DNA of 64,000 nt from Phreatobacter sp. (GCF_022843985.1 NZ_JALHMP010000017.1:1-64000), one strand, 5' to 3'. Positions 16,637-25,670 are shown, counted from the stretch's first letter. Numbers and translations: made by a program. The notes: generated from the sequence alone by a model not told the origin.

Positions 16637-17440
16637 TCAGCTGAAATGACAGGAGACCGTGCCGAAGGGGCCGTAATCGGCCTGGATCGTATCCCCCTTG
16701 GCGCAGTCGATCGGCCGGATGAAGGAACCCGACAGGATGACCTGGCCCGCTTCGAGGGCAACGTCGTGGGCGGCGAGCTTGTTGGCGAGCCAGACAATGC
16801 CGTTGGCCGGATTGTTGACGACACCGGCCGCGACGCCGGTCTCCTCGATCCGCCCGTTGCGCGCGCAGATCACCGAGACCCAGCGCAGATCCGCCGCGTC
16901 GGGCCTGAATGGCCGTCCGCCGATGACGATCCCGCAATTGGCCGCGTTGTCCGCGATCGTGTCCACCACCTTGCGTGTCGCTTTGGTCACCGGATCGACG
17001 CGCTGGATCCGCGCATCAAGGATCTCGAGCGCGGGCACGACATAGTCCGTGGCATTGAGCACGTCGAAAATGGTGCAATCCGGCCCGGCGATCGGACTCT
17101 TCAGCACGAAGGCAAGTTCGGCCTCGACGCGGAGCTGGACGAAGCGATCGGTCGGAATGGTTCCCCCATCATCGAAAAACATGTCGTCGAGGAGCACACC
17201 GTAGTCCGGCTCGTCGATATTGACCGCGAGCTGCATGGCGCGGGAGGTCAGGCCGATCTTGCGGCCCTTGATCCTGCGGCCACCGGCGACCTTTAGCGCC
17301 ACCCAGGCGCTCTGCACCCGATAGGCGTCGTCAATGGTCATGCCCGGATATTGCAGGCTGAGCTGGCCGATCTGGCGCCCGGTGCGCTCGGCCTCCTCCA
17401 GCCTTGTGGCTGCATCCTCGATCTGGGCTGTCGTCAGCAT
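16637..17440 (-). CDS. hpaH: 2-oxo-hept-4-ene-1,7-dioate hydratase (HpaH-like)
   Basis: The 267-residue protein, started at the ATG at 17440, follows HpaH along its whole length. It shows [13 protein letters not shown] (about 59-71), the [16 protein letters not shown] block with metal-binding acids, [35 protein letters not shown] and [20 protein letters not shown]. HpaH hydrates the 2-oxo-dienoate formed in homoprotocatechuate degradation. The specific ring-cleavage enzymes (HpaD, HpaE, HpaF, HpaI) are absent from the window, so a related substrate such as an aminomuconate-derived acid is also possible. Confidence 0.88.
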   Translation of the reverse strand: MLTTAQIEDAATRLEEAERTGRQIGQLSLQYPGMTIDDAYRVQSAWVALKVAGGRRIKGRKIGLTSRAMQLAVNIDEPDYGVLLDDMFFDDGGTIPTDRFVQLRVEAELAFVLKSPIAGPDCTIFDVLNATDYVVPALEILDARIQRVDPVTKATRKVVDTIADNAANCGIVIGGRPFRPDAADLRWVSVICARNGRIEETGVAAGVVNNPANGIVWLANKLAAHDVALEAGQVILSGSFIRPIDCAKGDTIQADYGPFGTVSCHFS

Positions 17441-17486
17441 GATGGTCTCGCTCGGGAACAGAGGGGCAAGGGCTGGCGCGGCCGGG

Positions 17487-18338
17487 TCAGGCTTCGTCCA
17501 CCACGGTGTTGGACAGGCATCCGATGCGGGGAACCTCGACCTCGACGACATCGCCGGGCTTGAGCCAGCGCGGCGGATCGAAACGCGCCCCCGCCCCCGT
17601 CGGGGTGCCGGTGACGATGAGGTCCCCAGGCTTCAGCGTGGCGAATGTAGACAGGTAGGCAATGAGATAGTCGAAGGGAAACATCAGACGATCGGTCGTC
17701 TCGTGCTGGCGCACCTCGCCATTGACCCGGGTGGTCAGTTCGAAGGGGCGGTCGTCACCCGCACCGCTGCGCATGACGATCCAAGGCCCGAGCGCACCCG
17801 AGCGATCGAAATTCTTGCCCTGGGTCACGTTGAACTTGCCGTGGTGGAGCCAGTCGCGGACGCTGCCCTCGTTGCACAGCGTGTAACCGAACACATGGTC
17901 CATCGCGGTCTCGCGCGGAACATGCCGTCCGGCCTTGCCGATCACGAGAACGATCTCGCCCTCGTAATCGAGTTGCGACGAGACCTTCGGGCGCTCCAGC
18001 GACGCGCCATGGGCGACGAAGGACGACGGGGTGCGGCAGAACAGGCTGGGATATTTCGGCGGCGCCGTGCCGTCCTTGTACTCGGCGTTGCGGTCGGCGT
18101 AATTGACGCCGATGCACCAGATTTTCTCCGGCCGCGGCACAGGGATGGTCCAGGTCACGTCGGCCGTGGCGAGATCCGAGGCCTCGCCGGCGAAGAGATT
18201 CTCGGGCAATGCCGCTGCGGCGATGGCGGCCATAAGGTCCGGCATGCCCGGCATCCGTGAACCGAGGTCGAGGATGCCATCGTCGCGCACGATCCCGTAG
18301 CTGTCGCGCCCGGCGGTCCGGTAGCTCGCGAGCCTCAT
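17487..18338 (-). CDS. Fumarylacetoacetate hydrolase family protein
   Basis: This 283-residue protein is the first gene of the minus-strand operon, with an AGGAGAG site before the ATG at 18338. The FAH catalytic domain shows [14 protein letters not shown], the metal ligands in [41 protein letters not shown] and VTGTPTGAG. Relatives are isomerases/decarboxylases of the homoprotocatechuate pathway (HpaG) or acylpyruvate hydrolases. It lies next to hpaH and behind an IclR-type operator, so a lower meta-cleavage step is likely. Confidence 0.88.
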   Translation of the reverse strand: MRLASYRTAGRDSYGIVRDDGILDLGSRMPGMPDLMAAIAAAALPENLFAGEASDLATADVTWTIPVPRPEKIWCIGVNYADRNAEYKDGTAPPKYPSLFCRTPSSFVAHGASLERPKVSSQLDYEGEIVLVIGKAGRHVPRETAMDHVFGYTLCNEGSVRDWLHHGKFNVTQGKNFDRSGALGPWIVMRSGAGDDRPFELTTRVNGEVRQHETTDRLMFPFDYLIAYLSTFATLKPGDLIVTGTPTGAGARFDPPRWLKPGDVVEVEVPRIGCLSNTVVDEA

Positions 18339-18441
18339 CGATCTCTCCTGGACGTTTCCCGCGCTCCTTGACCGGAGCTTTCTGTCGATGCCCCACCCAT
18401 CACGGAATGCCGCTACGCTACAATCGACTCGTCGCCTCACT

Positions 18442-18458
18442 TGTCCACATAGTGGACA
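18442..18458. promoter_or_regulatory. Perfect palindrome, probable IclR operator
   Basis: TGTCCAC-ATA-GTGGACA is a perfect 7-3-7 palindrome in the divergent gap, 104 bases from the FAH-family start and 54 bases from the iclR start. IclR-family dimers bind short palindromes of this size next to their own gene. It probably controls both directions. Confidence 0.65.
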
Positions 18459-18511
18459 TTGCCTGCCGCCGCATGTGACTGTCGCAGGCAAACTGGCGCT
18501 CGGAGGGACAC

Positions 18512-19282
18512 ATGCCCGTCGGCAGCGGCACGACCAGCGGCGCGCAGGCCGTCCGGCGGGCGGTCAATCTCCTGCGCGTCCTGTCCATGGCGCGGGACAG
18601 CGGCTACGGCTTGACCGATCTGGCGCGTCTGACCGGCCTGCCTCATCCGACCGTGCACAGGATGTTGCGCGCCCTGATGGAGGAAGGGCTGGTCGAGCAG
18701 AAGGGAGCAACACACCGCTATGTGGTGGGGCAGGAAATTCAGTTCCTCGCCCTCGCCCGCGCGCCCCAGACGCCCTTGATGACCGCCGCGGAATCGCACC
18801 TCGGCCGCCTGGCGGATCTCTTGGGCGACACGCTCTTCCTGACCCAGCGCACCGGAGCCGAGACGATCTGTGTCGCCCGAAGACTGGGCGCCTATCCGGT
18901 CCAGGTGGTGCCGCTGAGAGTGGGCGACCGCAGGCCTCTCGGGGTATCGAGCGCCGGACTTGCCCTACTCGCGGCGCTGCCGGCAGACGAGGCCCGTCGC
19001 ATCCTCGTCCTGAATGCCCCCCAACTCGCCGAATATCGCCTGACGGTCGAAGCGTCTGCAGCCATGGTCCGTGATGCGCGGCGGCTTGGCTACGCCCTGC
19101 GCGATCGCGGCATCGTGCCGGGAACGCGGGCGATCTCGGTGGTGTTGCGCGATGCGGCCGGCCTGCCCTCGGCGGCGCTGACCGTCGCTGGCGTCGTCCG
19201 CCGCCTGTCGCATCGTCGCACGTCTGACATTGCTGAAACCCTCTGGGAAGCCGCCGCCCGGATCGAGCGGTCGCTCGGCTGA
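18512..19282 (+). CDS. IclR-family transcriptional regulator
   Basis: The 256-residue protein has an N-terminal winged HTH (AVRRAVNLLRVLSMARDSGYGLTDLARLTGLPHPTVHRMLRALMEEG spans about 14-58, wing to about 70). A C-terminal IclR effector domain follows (LGDTLFLTQRTGAETICVARRLG, later GVSSAGLALLAALP). A GGAGGGA site precedes the ATG. It is divergent from the FAH/hpaH operon and probably regulates it, and perhaps itself, through the palindrome at 18442-18458, responding to a pathway acid. Confidence 0.92.
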   Translation: MPVGSGTTSGAQAVRRAVNLLRVLSMARDSGYGLTDLARLTGLPHPTVHRMLRALMEEGLVEQKGATHRYVVGQEIQFLALARAPQTPLMTAAESHLGRLADLLGDTLFLTQRTGAETICVARRLGAYPVQVVPLRVGDRRPLGVSSAGLALLAALPADEARRILVLNAPQLAEYRLTVEASAAMVRDARRLGYALRDRGIVPGTRAISVVLRDAAGLPSAALTVAGVVRRLSHRRTSDIAETLWEAAARIERSLG

Positions 19283-19324
19283 GGTCCCCCGCGGCGGAAG
19301 GCGCCTCACGCCCGGCGACCCCAT

Positions 19325-19378
19325 CCGTTACACACGAAAGCGTGAGCCCTGTAACGGCGCCCGTCATGGCGCCGTAGA
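19325..19378 (+). promoter_or_regulatory. Dyad and possible ECF-type promoter before the flavoprotein operon
   Basis: CCGTTACA (19325-19332) is exactly inverted as TGTAACGG (19350-19357), with a second small dyad CACG-AAAG-CGTG (19333-19344) inside. Reading rightwards, TGTAACG (19350-19356), 16 bases, then CGTAGA (19373-19378) resembles extracytoplasmic sigma-factor promoters. The downstream start is at 19407. GGCGCC also occurs twice between the hexamers and could form a hairpin. Confidence 0.4.
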
Positions 19379-19406
19379 GGGGTTCGAACGGTCCCTAACG
19401 AAAGCG

Positions 19407-20885
19407 ATGTCCTTGCCCAGCCCGACACCATCCTTGCTTCCGCCCAAGCTTCCCGAGCGTAGAAATGGCGTTCTGCATACGGATCTCTGCATCATCGGCG
19501 CGGGCTCCGGCGGGCTGTCGGTCGCCGCGGGCGCGGTGCAGATGGGTGCCTCGGTCGTGCTCATCGAGAAGGGCGCCATGGGCGGCGACTGCCTCAACAC
19601 CGGCTGCGTGCCCTCCAAGGCCTTGATCGCCGCAGCCCATGCGGCGCATGCGATCCGCGACGGCAGCCGGTTCGGCATCCATGCCGCCGCCCCTGACATC
19701 CGCTTCCCCGAGGTTCACGCCCATGTTCACGGCGTCATTGCCGCCATTGCGCCGCATGACAGTGTCGAACGTTCCCAGGGGCTCGGCGTCCACGTGATCC
19801 AGGCCGCAGGGCGTTTCATCGATCATCAAACGGTCGAGGCCGGCGGCGACAGGATCACGGCGCGGCGCTTCGTCATCGCCAGCGGCTCGCGTGCCGCGGT
19901 CCCGCCGATTCCGGGCCTCGCCGAAGCCGGCTTACTCACCAACGAGAGCGTCTTCGAGCTCACCGACCGTCCGGAACACCTCATCGTTCTCGGTGGGGGT
20001 CCGATCGGCATCGAGATGGCCCAGGCGTTCCGCCGGCTCGGATCAGAGGTCACCGTGGTCGAGAAATTCGGCATCCTGTCAAAGGACGAGCCGGAGGCCG
20101 TCGATGTTGTGCGCGGCGCGCTGGAGCGCGACGGGGTCCAGTTGCTCGAGCGTACAGGCGTCGCCGCGGTATCGCGCACCGACGGGCGCGTGGTCGTAAC
20201 CCTCGATGGGGAGACGGGCCGCAGCCTCAGCGGCAGTCACATCCTCGTCGCCGCCGGACGGCGTCCCAATATCGAGGCGCTCGGCCTTGACGCCGCCGGG
20301 ATTGCCCATACGCCGAAAGGCATCACCGTCGACGACCGCCTGCGAACGAGCAACCGCAAGATCTTCGCCATCGGCGATGTCGCCGGAGGTCCGCAGTTTA
20401 CCCATATTGCCGGCTATCATGCCGGCATCGTCATCCGCAACGCTTTGTTCGGGCTGCCGGCCAAGGTCAATTATGCCGCCCTGCCCTGGGTTACCTACAC
20501 CGATCCGGAACTGGCCCATGCCGGGCTCACCGAAGCCGATGCGCGCAAGGCCGGCCACGAGGTCCAGGTTCTGACCTGGTCTTTCGACGGCAACGACCGC
20601 GCCCAGGCCGAACGTGCGACCGAAGGGCTTGCCAAGATCGTGCTCGGCCGCAGGGGCCGGATCCTCGGCGCAACCATCGTCGGCCCCCGCGCCGGCGAAC
20701 TGATCGGCACATGGGGTCTCGCCATTTCAGCAGGCCTCAAGATCGGCGCCATCGCCGGCGCGGTCCTGCCCTACCCGACCCTGTCGGAGATCTCGAAACG
20801 GGCAGCCGGCAGCTATTACACGCCGAAGCTCTTCGGGGCCCTGACCCGCCGGATCGTCGGCCTCGTGCAGCGTATCCTCCCGTGA
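19407..20885 (+). CDS. Lpd/mercuric-reductase-like FAD-dependent disulfide oxidoreductase
   Basis: The 492-residue protein has the class I pyridine nucleotide-disulfide oxidoreductase layout: FAD Rossmann motif CIIGAGSGGLSVAAG (28-42), redox pair C62/C67 in GGDCLNTGCVPSK, NAD(P) motif VLGGGPIGIEMAQ (about 197-209), FAD motif IFAIGDVAGG and a C-terminal dimer domain. The usual catalytic HPTxSE is YPTLSE, so the acid-base histidine of lipoamide dehydrogenase is missing. A MerA-like or RclA-like reductase is more likely than true Lpd. The ATG at 19407 was chosen because homology starts soon after it. It opens a six-gene series. Confidence 0.88.
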   Translation: MSLPSPTPSLLPPKLPERRNGVLHTDLCIIGAGSGGLSVAAGAVQMGASVVLIEKGAMGGDCLNTGCVPSKALIAAAHAAHAIRDGSRFGIHAAAPDIRFPEVHAHVHGVIAAIAPHDSVERSQGLGVHVIQAAGRFIDHQTVEAGGDRITARRFVIASGSRAAVPPIPGLAEAGLLTNESVFELTDRPEHLIVLGGGPIGIEMAQAFRRLGSEVTVVEKFGILSKDEPEAVDVVRGALERDGVQLLERTGVAAVSRTDGRVVVTLDGETGRSLSGSHILVAAGRRPNIEALGLDAAGIAHTPKGITVDDRLRTSNRKIFAIGDVAGGPQFTHIAGYHAGIVIRNALFGLPAKVNYAALPWVTYTDPELAHAGLTEADARKAGHEVQVLTWSFDGNDRAQAERATEGLAKIVLGRRGRILGATIVGPRAGELIGTWGLAISAGLKIGAIAGAVLPYPTLSEISKRAAGSYYTPKLFGALTRRIVGLVQRILP

Positions 20886-21613
20886 TGGTGAAACCGATGT
20901 CTCCCGAAACCCTTCTGAAGGACCGCAGGCTCTGGCTGGTCGTCGCAGCCCTCGGCGCCTTCGCTCTTCTCCGCTGGTCCGGCCTGACCGATGTCCTGTC
21001 GCTGGACACGCTGAAGACCCACCGGGGCGCGCTCACCACCTGGGTCGGCAGCAATATCGTTCTCGCCGCCCTCGCCTATGTCACGGTCTATGTCGTCGCG
21101 GTGGCCTTCTCGTTTCCCGGGGCGGTCTTCCTCACGCTTTCGGGCGGTTTTCTGTTCGGGGCGGTGCTCGGCACCCTGCTGACGGTGACCGGCGCGACCA
21201 TTGGCGCGACGCTGATCTTCATCTTCGCCAAGTCGATCTTCGGGGAGAATGCGCTTGACCGTTTCGGCGCCCCGGCCGCGCGCCTCGCCGAGGGGATCAG
21301 GCGCAATGCCGGGTCCTATCTGCTCGTGCTGCGTCTCGTGCCGCTGTTCCCCTTCTTCCTGGTCAACCTGGTGCCGGCTTTCGTCGGCGTGCCGCTCGTC
21401 ACCTACATGGTCACAACCTTCTTCGGGATCATCCCCGGTACGGCGGTCTTTTCGCTGGCTGGCGCCGGCCTGGGTTCTGTCCTCGACCAGGGCGGCACGG
21501 TAACGGCCGGCTCGATCCTGACCCGGGAGATCATCGCGGGACTGGTCGGTCTCGCGCTCCTGTCCCTTGCCGCCATTCCGCTGCGCAAGCGGTTCGAGGC
21601 ACGCAGTGGCTGA
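20885..21613 (+). CDS. TVP38/TMEM64 (DedA/SNARE-associated) family membrane protein
   Basis: The ATG shares a base with the flavoprotein stop (TGATG), giving 242 residues. It has about five to six transmembrane segments and the VTT-domain signature: FSFPGAVFLTLSGGFLFGAVLGTLLTV, then GSYLLVLRLVPLFPFFLVNLVPAFVGVPLVTY and FFGIIPGTAVFSLAGAGLGS. It is an inner-membrane protein of unclear molecular role; some relatives translocate lipids. Coupling to a MerA-like flavoprotein recurs in other bacteria. Confidence 0.9.
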   Translation: MVKPMSPETLLKDRRLWLVVAALGAFALLRWSGLTDVLSLDTLKTHRGALTTWVGSNIVLAALAYVTVYVVAVAFSFPGAVFLTLSGGFLFGAVLGTLLTVTGATIGATLIFIFAKSIFGENALDRFGAPAARLAEGIRRNAGSYLLVLRLVPLFPFFLVNLVPAFVGVPLVTYMVTTFFGIIPGTAVFSLAGAGLGSVLDQGGTVTAGSILTREIIAGLVGLALLSLAAIPLRKRFEARSG

Positions 21614-21658
21614 ACCCATCGACGTCCCCTTACATCGACCCCTCATCTGGAGAGTCCC

Positions 21659-22489
21659 ATGACCCCTCTGGCTCCTGTGCATTCCCTTTCGCGCCGCGCA
21701 ACTCTCGGCCTCGCGATCGCCGTCGTCACCTCGGCCGCCTGGGCCCAGGGCGCCGACCCCGAGGCCGGCTATGAGGCCCTCCTGCAGAAGTATGTCAGCG
21801 TCGATCCCGACGGGATCAACCGCGTCGACTATGCCGCCTGGCGTGCCAGTCCCGCTGACATGGCGGCTCTCAACGTCTATATCGCCGACCTCACGGCTCG
21901 GCGGCCCTCGGCCATGCCGCGCGCAGAGGCCATGGCCTATTGGGGCAACCTCTACAATGCCGTCACCCTCAAGGTGATCCTCGACCGCTATCCCGTCGCC
22001 TCCATCCGCGACATCAAGAGCGATTCCTGGCTCGACCCGAAGGCCTACACGGGTCCGTGGCGCCAGCAGCGCGTCACGGTCGAGGGCCGCCGGCTATCTC
22101 TTGACGATATCGAGCACGTGATCATGCGCCCGACCTTCAAGGATCCGCGGGTCCACTACATCGTCAATTGCGCCTCGAACGGCTGTCCCAACCTGATGAA
22201 CCGTGCCTGGCGGGCGGCGACGCTGGAGGCCGATCTGGATGCGGGGGCACGGGCCTTCGTCAACCATCCGCGCGGCGTTGCCGTGCTGCCGTCCGGCGGT
22301 CTCAGGGTGTCGTCGATCTACAAGTGGTTCATTGAGGATTTCGGCGGCAATGATGCGGGGCTGATCGCCCATTTCCGCGCCTATGCCGAGCCGGCCCTGG
22401 CGCGTCAACTCGCCGGATCGCCGAGGATCGCCGAAGACGCCTATGACTGGGCTCTGAATCGCACAGCGACAGCCCGGCCGCGCAGCTGA
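21659..22489 (+). CDS. DUF547 domain-containing secreted protein
   Basis: The 276-residue protein carries a signal peptide with a twin-arginine-like start (SRRATLGLAIAVVTSAAWAQ). DUF547 follows, with RAEAMAYWGNLYNAVTLKVILDRYP, LSLDDIEHVIMRPTFKDPRVHYIVNCASNGCPNL and VSSIYKWFIEDFGG. DUF547 has a papain-like conserved Cys/His pattern but no assigned reaction. It probably works in the periplasm. It lies 45 bases after the TVP38 gene and 20 bases before the rhodanese gene. Confidence 0.9.
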   Translation: MTPLAPVHSLSRRATLGLAIAVVTSAAWAQGADPEAGYEALLQKYVSVDPDGINRVDYAAWRASPADMAALNVYIADLTARRPSAMPRAEAMAYWGNLYNAVTLKVILDRYPVASIRDIKSDSWLDPKAYTGPWRQQRVTVEGRRLSLDDIEHVIMRPTFKDPRVHYIVNCASNGCPNLMNRAWRAATLEADLDAGARAFVNHPRGVAVLPSGGLRVSSIYKWFIEDFGGNDAGLIAHFRAYAEPALARQLAGSPRIAEDAYDWALNRTATARPRS

Positions 22490-22509
22490 CGACAGACCAC
22501 GGACCCCGG

Positions 22510-23100
22510 ATGACGTTCCGCCCCAAGATCCTCCAGTTCGCAATCCGCGCCTTGGCCGGAGCGATGCTGCTTGCGGGAGCGGCAGCATTCATCGCCAACG
22601 TCTTGCCAAATCTGGCGCCATGGACCCTCGATCCGACCGATCCGAGGGTCTCCCTCTTGGATGTCGAGCGCGAGGTTGTCCGCCGCTACCGCGTGCCCGA
22701 GATGACCCCCGCAACGCTGGCGGGACGGCTCCCCGCCGCCGAGGTCACCCTGTTCGATGTGCGGACCGCGGAAGAATTCGAGGCCGGGCACCTTCCCGGG
22801 GCCATCCGGATCGAGCCCGGCAGCTCGGCCGAGGAGATCCTGAGGCTGCACCGTGACCGGATCACGGCCGGTCCCGTTGTCTTCTACTGTGCGGTCGGCG
22901 TCCGCTCCTCGGATCTGATGATGCGGACCATGGCGCAGATCGCGCCGCATGCCCGGGCCGGCCTTTACAACCTGCGGGGCGGCGTTTTCCGCTGGTCGAC
23001 GGAAGGCCGTGCTCTGGTCAGCCGTGCCGCGCCCGGCCGTGCCCATCCCTTCGACGAGAACTGGGGCCGCCTGCTGGCCAGAACCGCGCCCGCCCCATGA
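22510..23100 (+). CDS. Rhodanese-domain protein, membrane-anchored or exported
   Basis: This 196-residue protein begins with a hydrophobic N-terminus (about 10-33), which could be a signal or an anchor. A single rhodanese domain follows, with TLFDVRTAEEFEAGHLPGAIRI (about 80-101) and active-site loop CAVGVR starting at C127. An active cysteine is present, so sulfur transfer or a similar thiol reaction is plausible in the periplasm. Its stop overlaps the next gene by 4 bases. Confidence 0.88.
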   Translation: MTFRPKILQFAIRALAGAMLLAGAAAFIANVLPNLAPWTLDPTDPRVSLLDVEREVVRRYRVPEMTPATLAGRLPAAEVTLFDVRTAEEFEAGHLPGAIRIEPGSSAEEILRLHRDRITAGPVVFYCAVGVRSSDLMMRTMAQIAPHARAGLYNLRGGVFRWSTEGRALVSRAAPGRAHPFDENWGRLLARTAPAP

Positions 23101-24530
23101 TCCCGCACGGCACCCCATCGGCACGCGCCGCCGCGGCCGCGATCGGGTCCCAATCGCCGGATCGCCTTGCGACGGCGCTGTTCGCCGCGCTCGGCCTCGC
23201 CGTCGCGTCCCAGGCTGCCCTGGCCTGGACGTTCGGTCAGATGCCGGTCGCCACGCGCGACGCCTGGTGGGCTTCCAGCCTCCTTGCCGTCGTGCTGGCG
23301 CTGCCGACTGCCGCGATCGTCGGGGCGGTCTGGACGGGACGCGACCGGGCCGTCGACTGGCGCCTGGGGACGGCCGTCATCCTCGCCGGCATGCTCATGC
23401 GCCTGCCCTATTTCGGCGCCGGCCCGCTGCTGGAAGACGACCATTTCCGCTATCTTCTGGACGGCGCCATGGTGGCACAGGGCGCGAGCCCCTATGTTGT
23501 CGCGCCCGAGCAGGTGCTGGAGGGGCTGAGCGCCTTACCGCCTGACGTGGTCGCAGCCGGCCATCAGGCCATCGCAGCGATCAATTTCCCCACCTTGCGT
23601 TCGATTTACCCGGGCGGCGCCCAGGCGCTCTTCGCCCTCGCCCATCTCATTGCGCCCTGGAGCCTCGACGGGCTGCGCGCGGTGATCTTCGCAGCGGAGG
23701 CCCTGACGGCCGTCCTGATCTGGCGGCTGCTGGTCTCGTCGGGCCAAAGCCCGCTGGCGCTGGCGCTCTACTGGTGCAACCCCCTGCTGGCCTTCTGTCT
23801 GACGGGACAAGCCCATATCGATGCAGCGCTGGCAGCACCGATCCTCCTGGCGCTGGTCGCCACCCGGCAGCGCGCCGGGCTGGTGGCCGGGCTCGCAATC
23901 GGCTTCGCGGTGGGTGTGAAGCTCTGGCCGGTCCTGCTGGCGCCGCTGGTCGCGCGTGCCCTCTGGCCCGACCGGCGGGCCCTGGCACGTTTCGCACTGG
24001 CGCTCGGCGCAACGACGCTGCTGCTCTGCGGTCCGCTGGTCTGGAGCAGCCTCACGGCGAATGCTGGTCTGACTGCCTATGCCGGCAGCTGGAGCATCAA
24101 CAACACGCCCTTCGCCTGGGCGTCCTATCTCTTCCTTCAGATCTTCGGGTCCGGCACGGGAGAGATCATTCTCCGGGCGCTGGTGGTTGGCGCCGCCGCG
24201 GTCGCAAGTCTTGCCGTAGCCTTGCGGCGCCCTGACGGACTGCAGGGCCTGATCGGCCGCGCCGCCCTTCTTGCAGCGATCCTGTTCTACCTCTCTCCGG
24301 CACAGTTCCCCTGGTATGCGGTCTGGTTCCTGCCGCTGGCGGCGGCCAGCGGCGCCTGGCCGCTGTCGGTCGCAGCCATCGGCCTGCCGATCTATTACCT
24401 TTTCTTCCCGCTCGCGGTCGCCGGCCTGCGCGACGTGCACGGCTACGGGCTCGCCGCCCTGCATGTCGCACCCGTGATCCTCGTCGCCTTGCTGGCCCGG
24501 CGCGCGACGCCCCAGGGAGCCTCGACATGA
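23097..24530 (+). CDS. GT-C-fold membrane glycosyltransferase (GT87/DUF2029-like)
   Basis: The 477-residue protein has about ten to twelve transmembrane helices and the GT-C acidic motif EDDHFRYLLDGAMVAQG (about 119-135) in the first periplasmic loop. An YWCNPLLAFCLTGQAHIDA segment and AIGFAVGVKLWPVLLAPL resemble polyprenyl-phosphate-mannose-dependent transferases. It probably adds a sugar from a lipid-linked donor outside the cytoplasm. It overlaps the neighbours on both sides by 4 bases. The GT2-like gene downstream could supply the lipid-linked sugar. Confidence 0.8.
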   Translation: MIPHGTPSARAAAAAIGSQSPDRLATALFAALGLAVASQAALAWTFGQMPVATRDAWWASSLLAVVLALPTAAIVGAVWTGRDRAVDWRLGTAVILAGMLMRLPYFGAGPLLEDDHFRYLLDGAMVAQGASPYVVAPEQVLEGLSALPPDVVAAGHQAIAAINFPTLRSIYPGGAQALFALAHLIAPWSLDGLRAVIFAAEALTAVLIWRLLVSSGQSPLALALYWCNPLLAFCLTGQAHIDAALAAPILLALVATRQRAGLVAGLAIGFAVGVKLWPVLLAPLVARALWPDRRALARFALALGATTLLLCGPLVWSSLTANAGLTAYAGSWSINNTPFAWASYLFLQIFGSGTGEIILRALVVGAAAVASLAVALRRPDGLQGLIGRAALLAAILFYLSPAQFPWYAVWFLPLAAASGAWPLSVAAIGLPIYYLFFPLAVAGLRDVHGYGLAALHVAPVILVALLARRATPQGAST

Positions 24531-25237
24531 GCCTCGGCGGGGCGCGGATCGGCGTCGTGATCCCGACGCGCAACGAGGCGCAGGCGCTGCCGGCCGTGCT
24601 CGGCGCGATGCCTGCCTTCGTCGACGCCGTCGCCATTGGCGACTACCGCTCGAACGACGGCACCCCGGACGTCGGCAGGCGGCTTGGCGCCATCGTCGTG
24701 CCCGTCGAGGCTGCCGGCTACGGGCGGGCCTGTCTTGCAGCGATCGCGGCACTGCCCCCCGTCGACATCATCGTCTTCGTCGATGGCGATGCCGCCGATG
24801 ATCTCTCGGTCATGGCCCGCCTTGTCCAGCCGGTCATCGACGGCGAGGCCGATATGGTCCTCGGTTCACGGGTTCTGGGGCAGCGGGAAGCCGGCGCGCT
24901 GACTCCGCAGCAGGTCTTCGGCAACTGGCTCGCCTGCTCCCTGATGCGCCTCGTATGGGGCCGGCATTTTACCGATCTCGGCCCGTTCCGGGCCATCTCG
25001 CATGCGGCGTTCCAGCGGCTCGAAATGGCCGACCTCAACTACGGCTGGACCGTGGAAATGCAGATCAAGGCGGCCCGCGAGGGACTGCGGACACAAGAAA
25101 TTGCCGTCGACTATCGCCGCCGCATCGGTGTTTCCAAGGTTTCCGGGACAGTGAGCGGGACGATCAAGGCCGGCAGCAAGATCCTGTGGGTGATCGGCCG
25201 GGAGGCTCTCCGGCCGACGCGGCGGGACCCGCTCTGA
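24527..25237 (+). CDS. Family 2 glycosyltransferase, polyprenyl-phosphate sugar synthase-like
   Basis: The 236-residue GT-A protein shows GVVIPTRNEAQALPAVL (about 9-25), a DYRSNDGTPDV nucleotide-sugar segment, the VFVDGDAADD metal motif (about 84-93), DLGPFRAIS and NYGWTVEMQIKA. This pattern is that of dolichyl/polyprenyl-phosphate sugar synthases without the C-terminal membrane part. It overlaps the GT-C gene by 4 bases. The two are likely consecutive steps in making and using a lipid-linked sugar. Confidence 0.85.
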   Translation: MSLGGARIGVVIPTRNEAQALPAVLGAMPAFVDAVAIGDYRSNDGTPDVGRRLGAIVVPVEAAGYGRACLAAIAALPPVDIIVFVDGDAADDLSVMARLVQPVIDGEADMVLGSRVLGQREAGALTPQQVFGNWLACSLMRLVWGRHFTDLGPFRAISHAAFQRLEMADLNYGWTVEMQIKAAREGLRTQEIAVDYRRRIGVSKVSGTVSGTIKAGSKILWVIGREALRPTRRDPL

Positions 25238-25359
25238 CGACCGTTGGCCGCTCGCACCATGCGCGCGCCTCGCGTGTCCCGACGCCGTCCGCGGCTTTCA
25301 TGTCGACATTTGCTTCGTCCGGCGCGCTCGTGCGAGATCAGCGCGACCGGACCGCCCCA

Positions 25360-25645
25360 CTGAAGGGCGGCGGTGGCGTCGACACGGAAACGGGGCGCGG
25401 CCAGGCCCTCGCCGCCCGCCTGCATTCCCATGCCCCGCAATTGAGGGTGGCGAGCGGCCCATCCGATCCCGCAGCGTGCGACCTCGTCGTCAGTGCAAAG
25501 CCGCTGGGCGTGAAGGCCGTACGATCCCCTGCCGTTCGAGCCGGCCCGTCTGGCCGCTGAAAGCAGGGCCGCGGACAGCCTGATCGGAGACTCGGCCCTC
25601 GCGGAAGAGATGAGGCCCCTGTTGCGAGCCAGTGCGCGGCTGTGA
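25360..25645 (+). pseudogene. Frameshifted shikimate-dehydrogenase-like relic
   Basis: One frame ending at 25560 gives VDTETGRGQALAARL followed by ACDLVVSAKPLGVKA, the typical NADP-domain stretch and (N/S)A(T/K)PLG motif of shikimate dehydrogenases. After GVKA the similarity jumps to the next frame, reading DPLPFEPARLAAES and then SALAEEMRPLLRASARL to a stop at 25643-25645. The N-terminal substrate domain is missing. This is a decayed gene tail and no product is expected. Confidence 0.6.
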
Positions 25646-25670
25646 TCCTGTCGGCCTGGCGGAAGATCGG

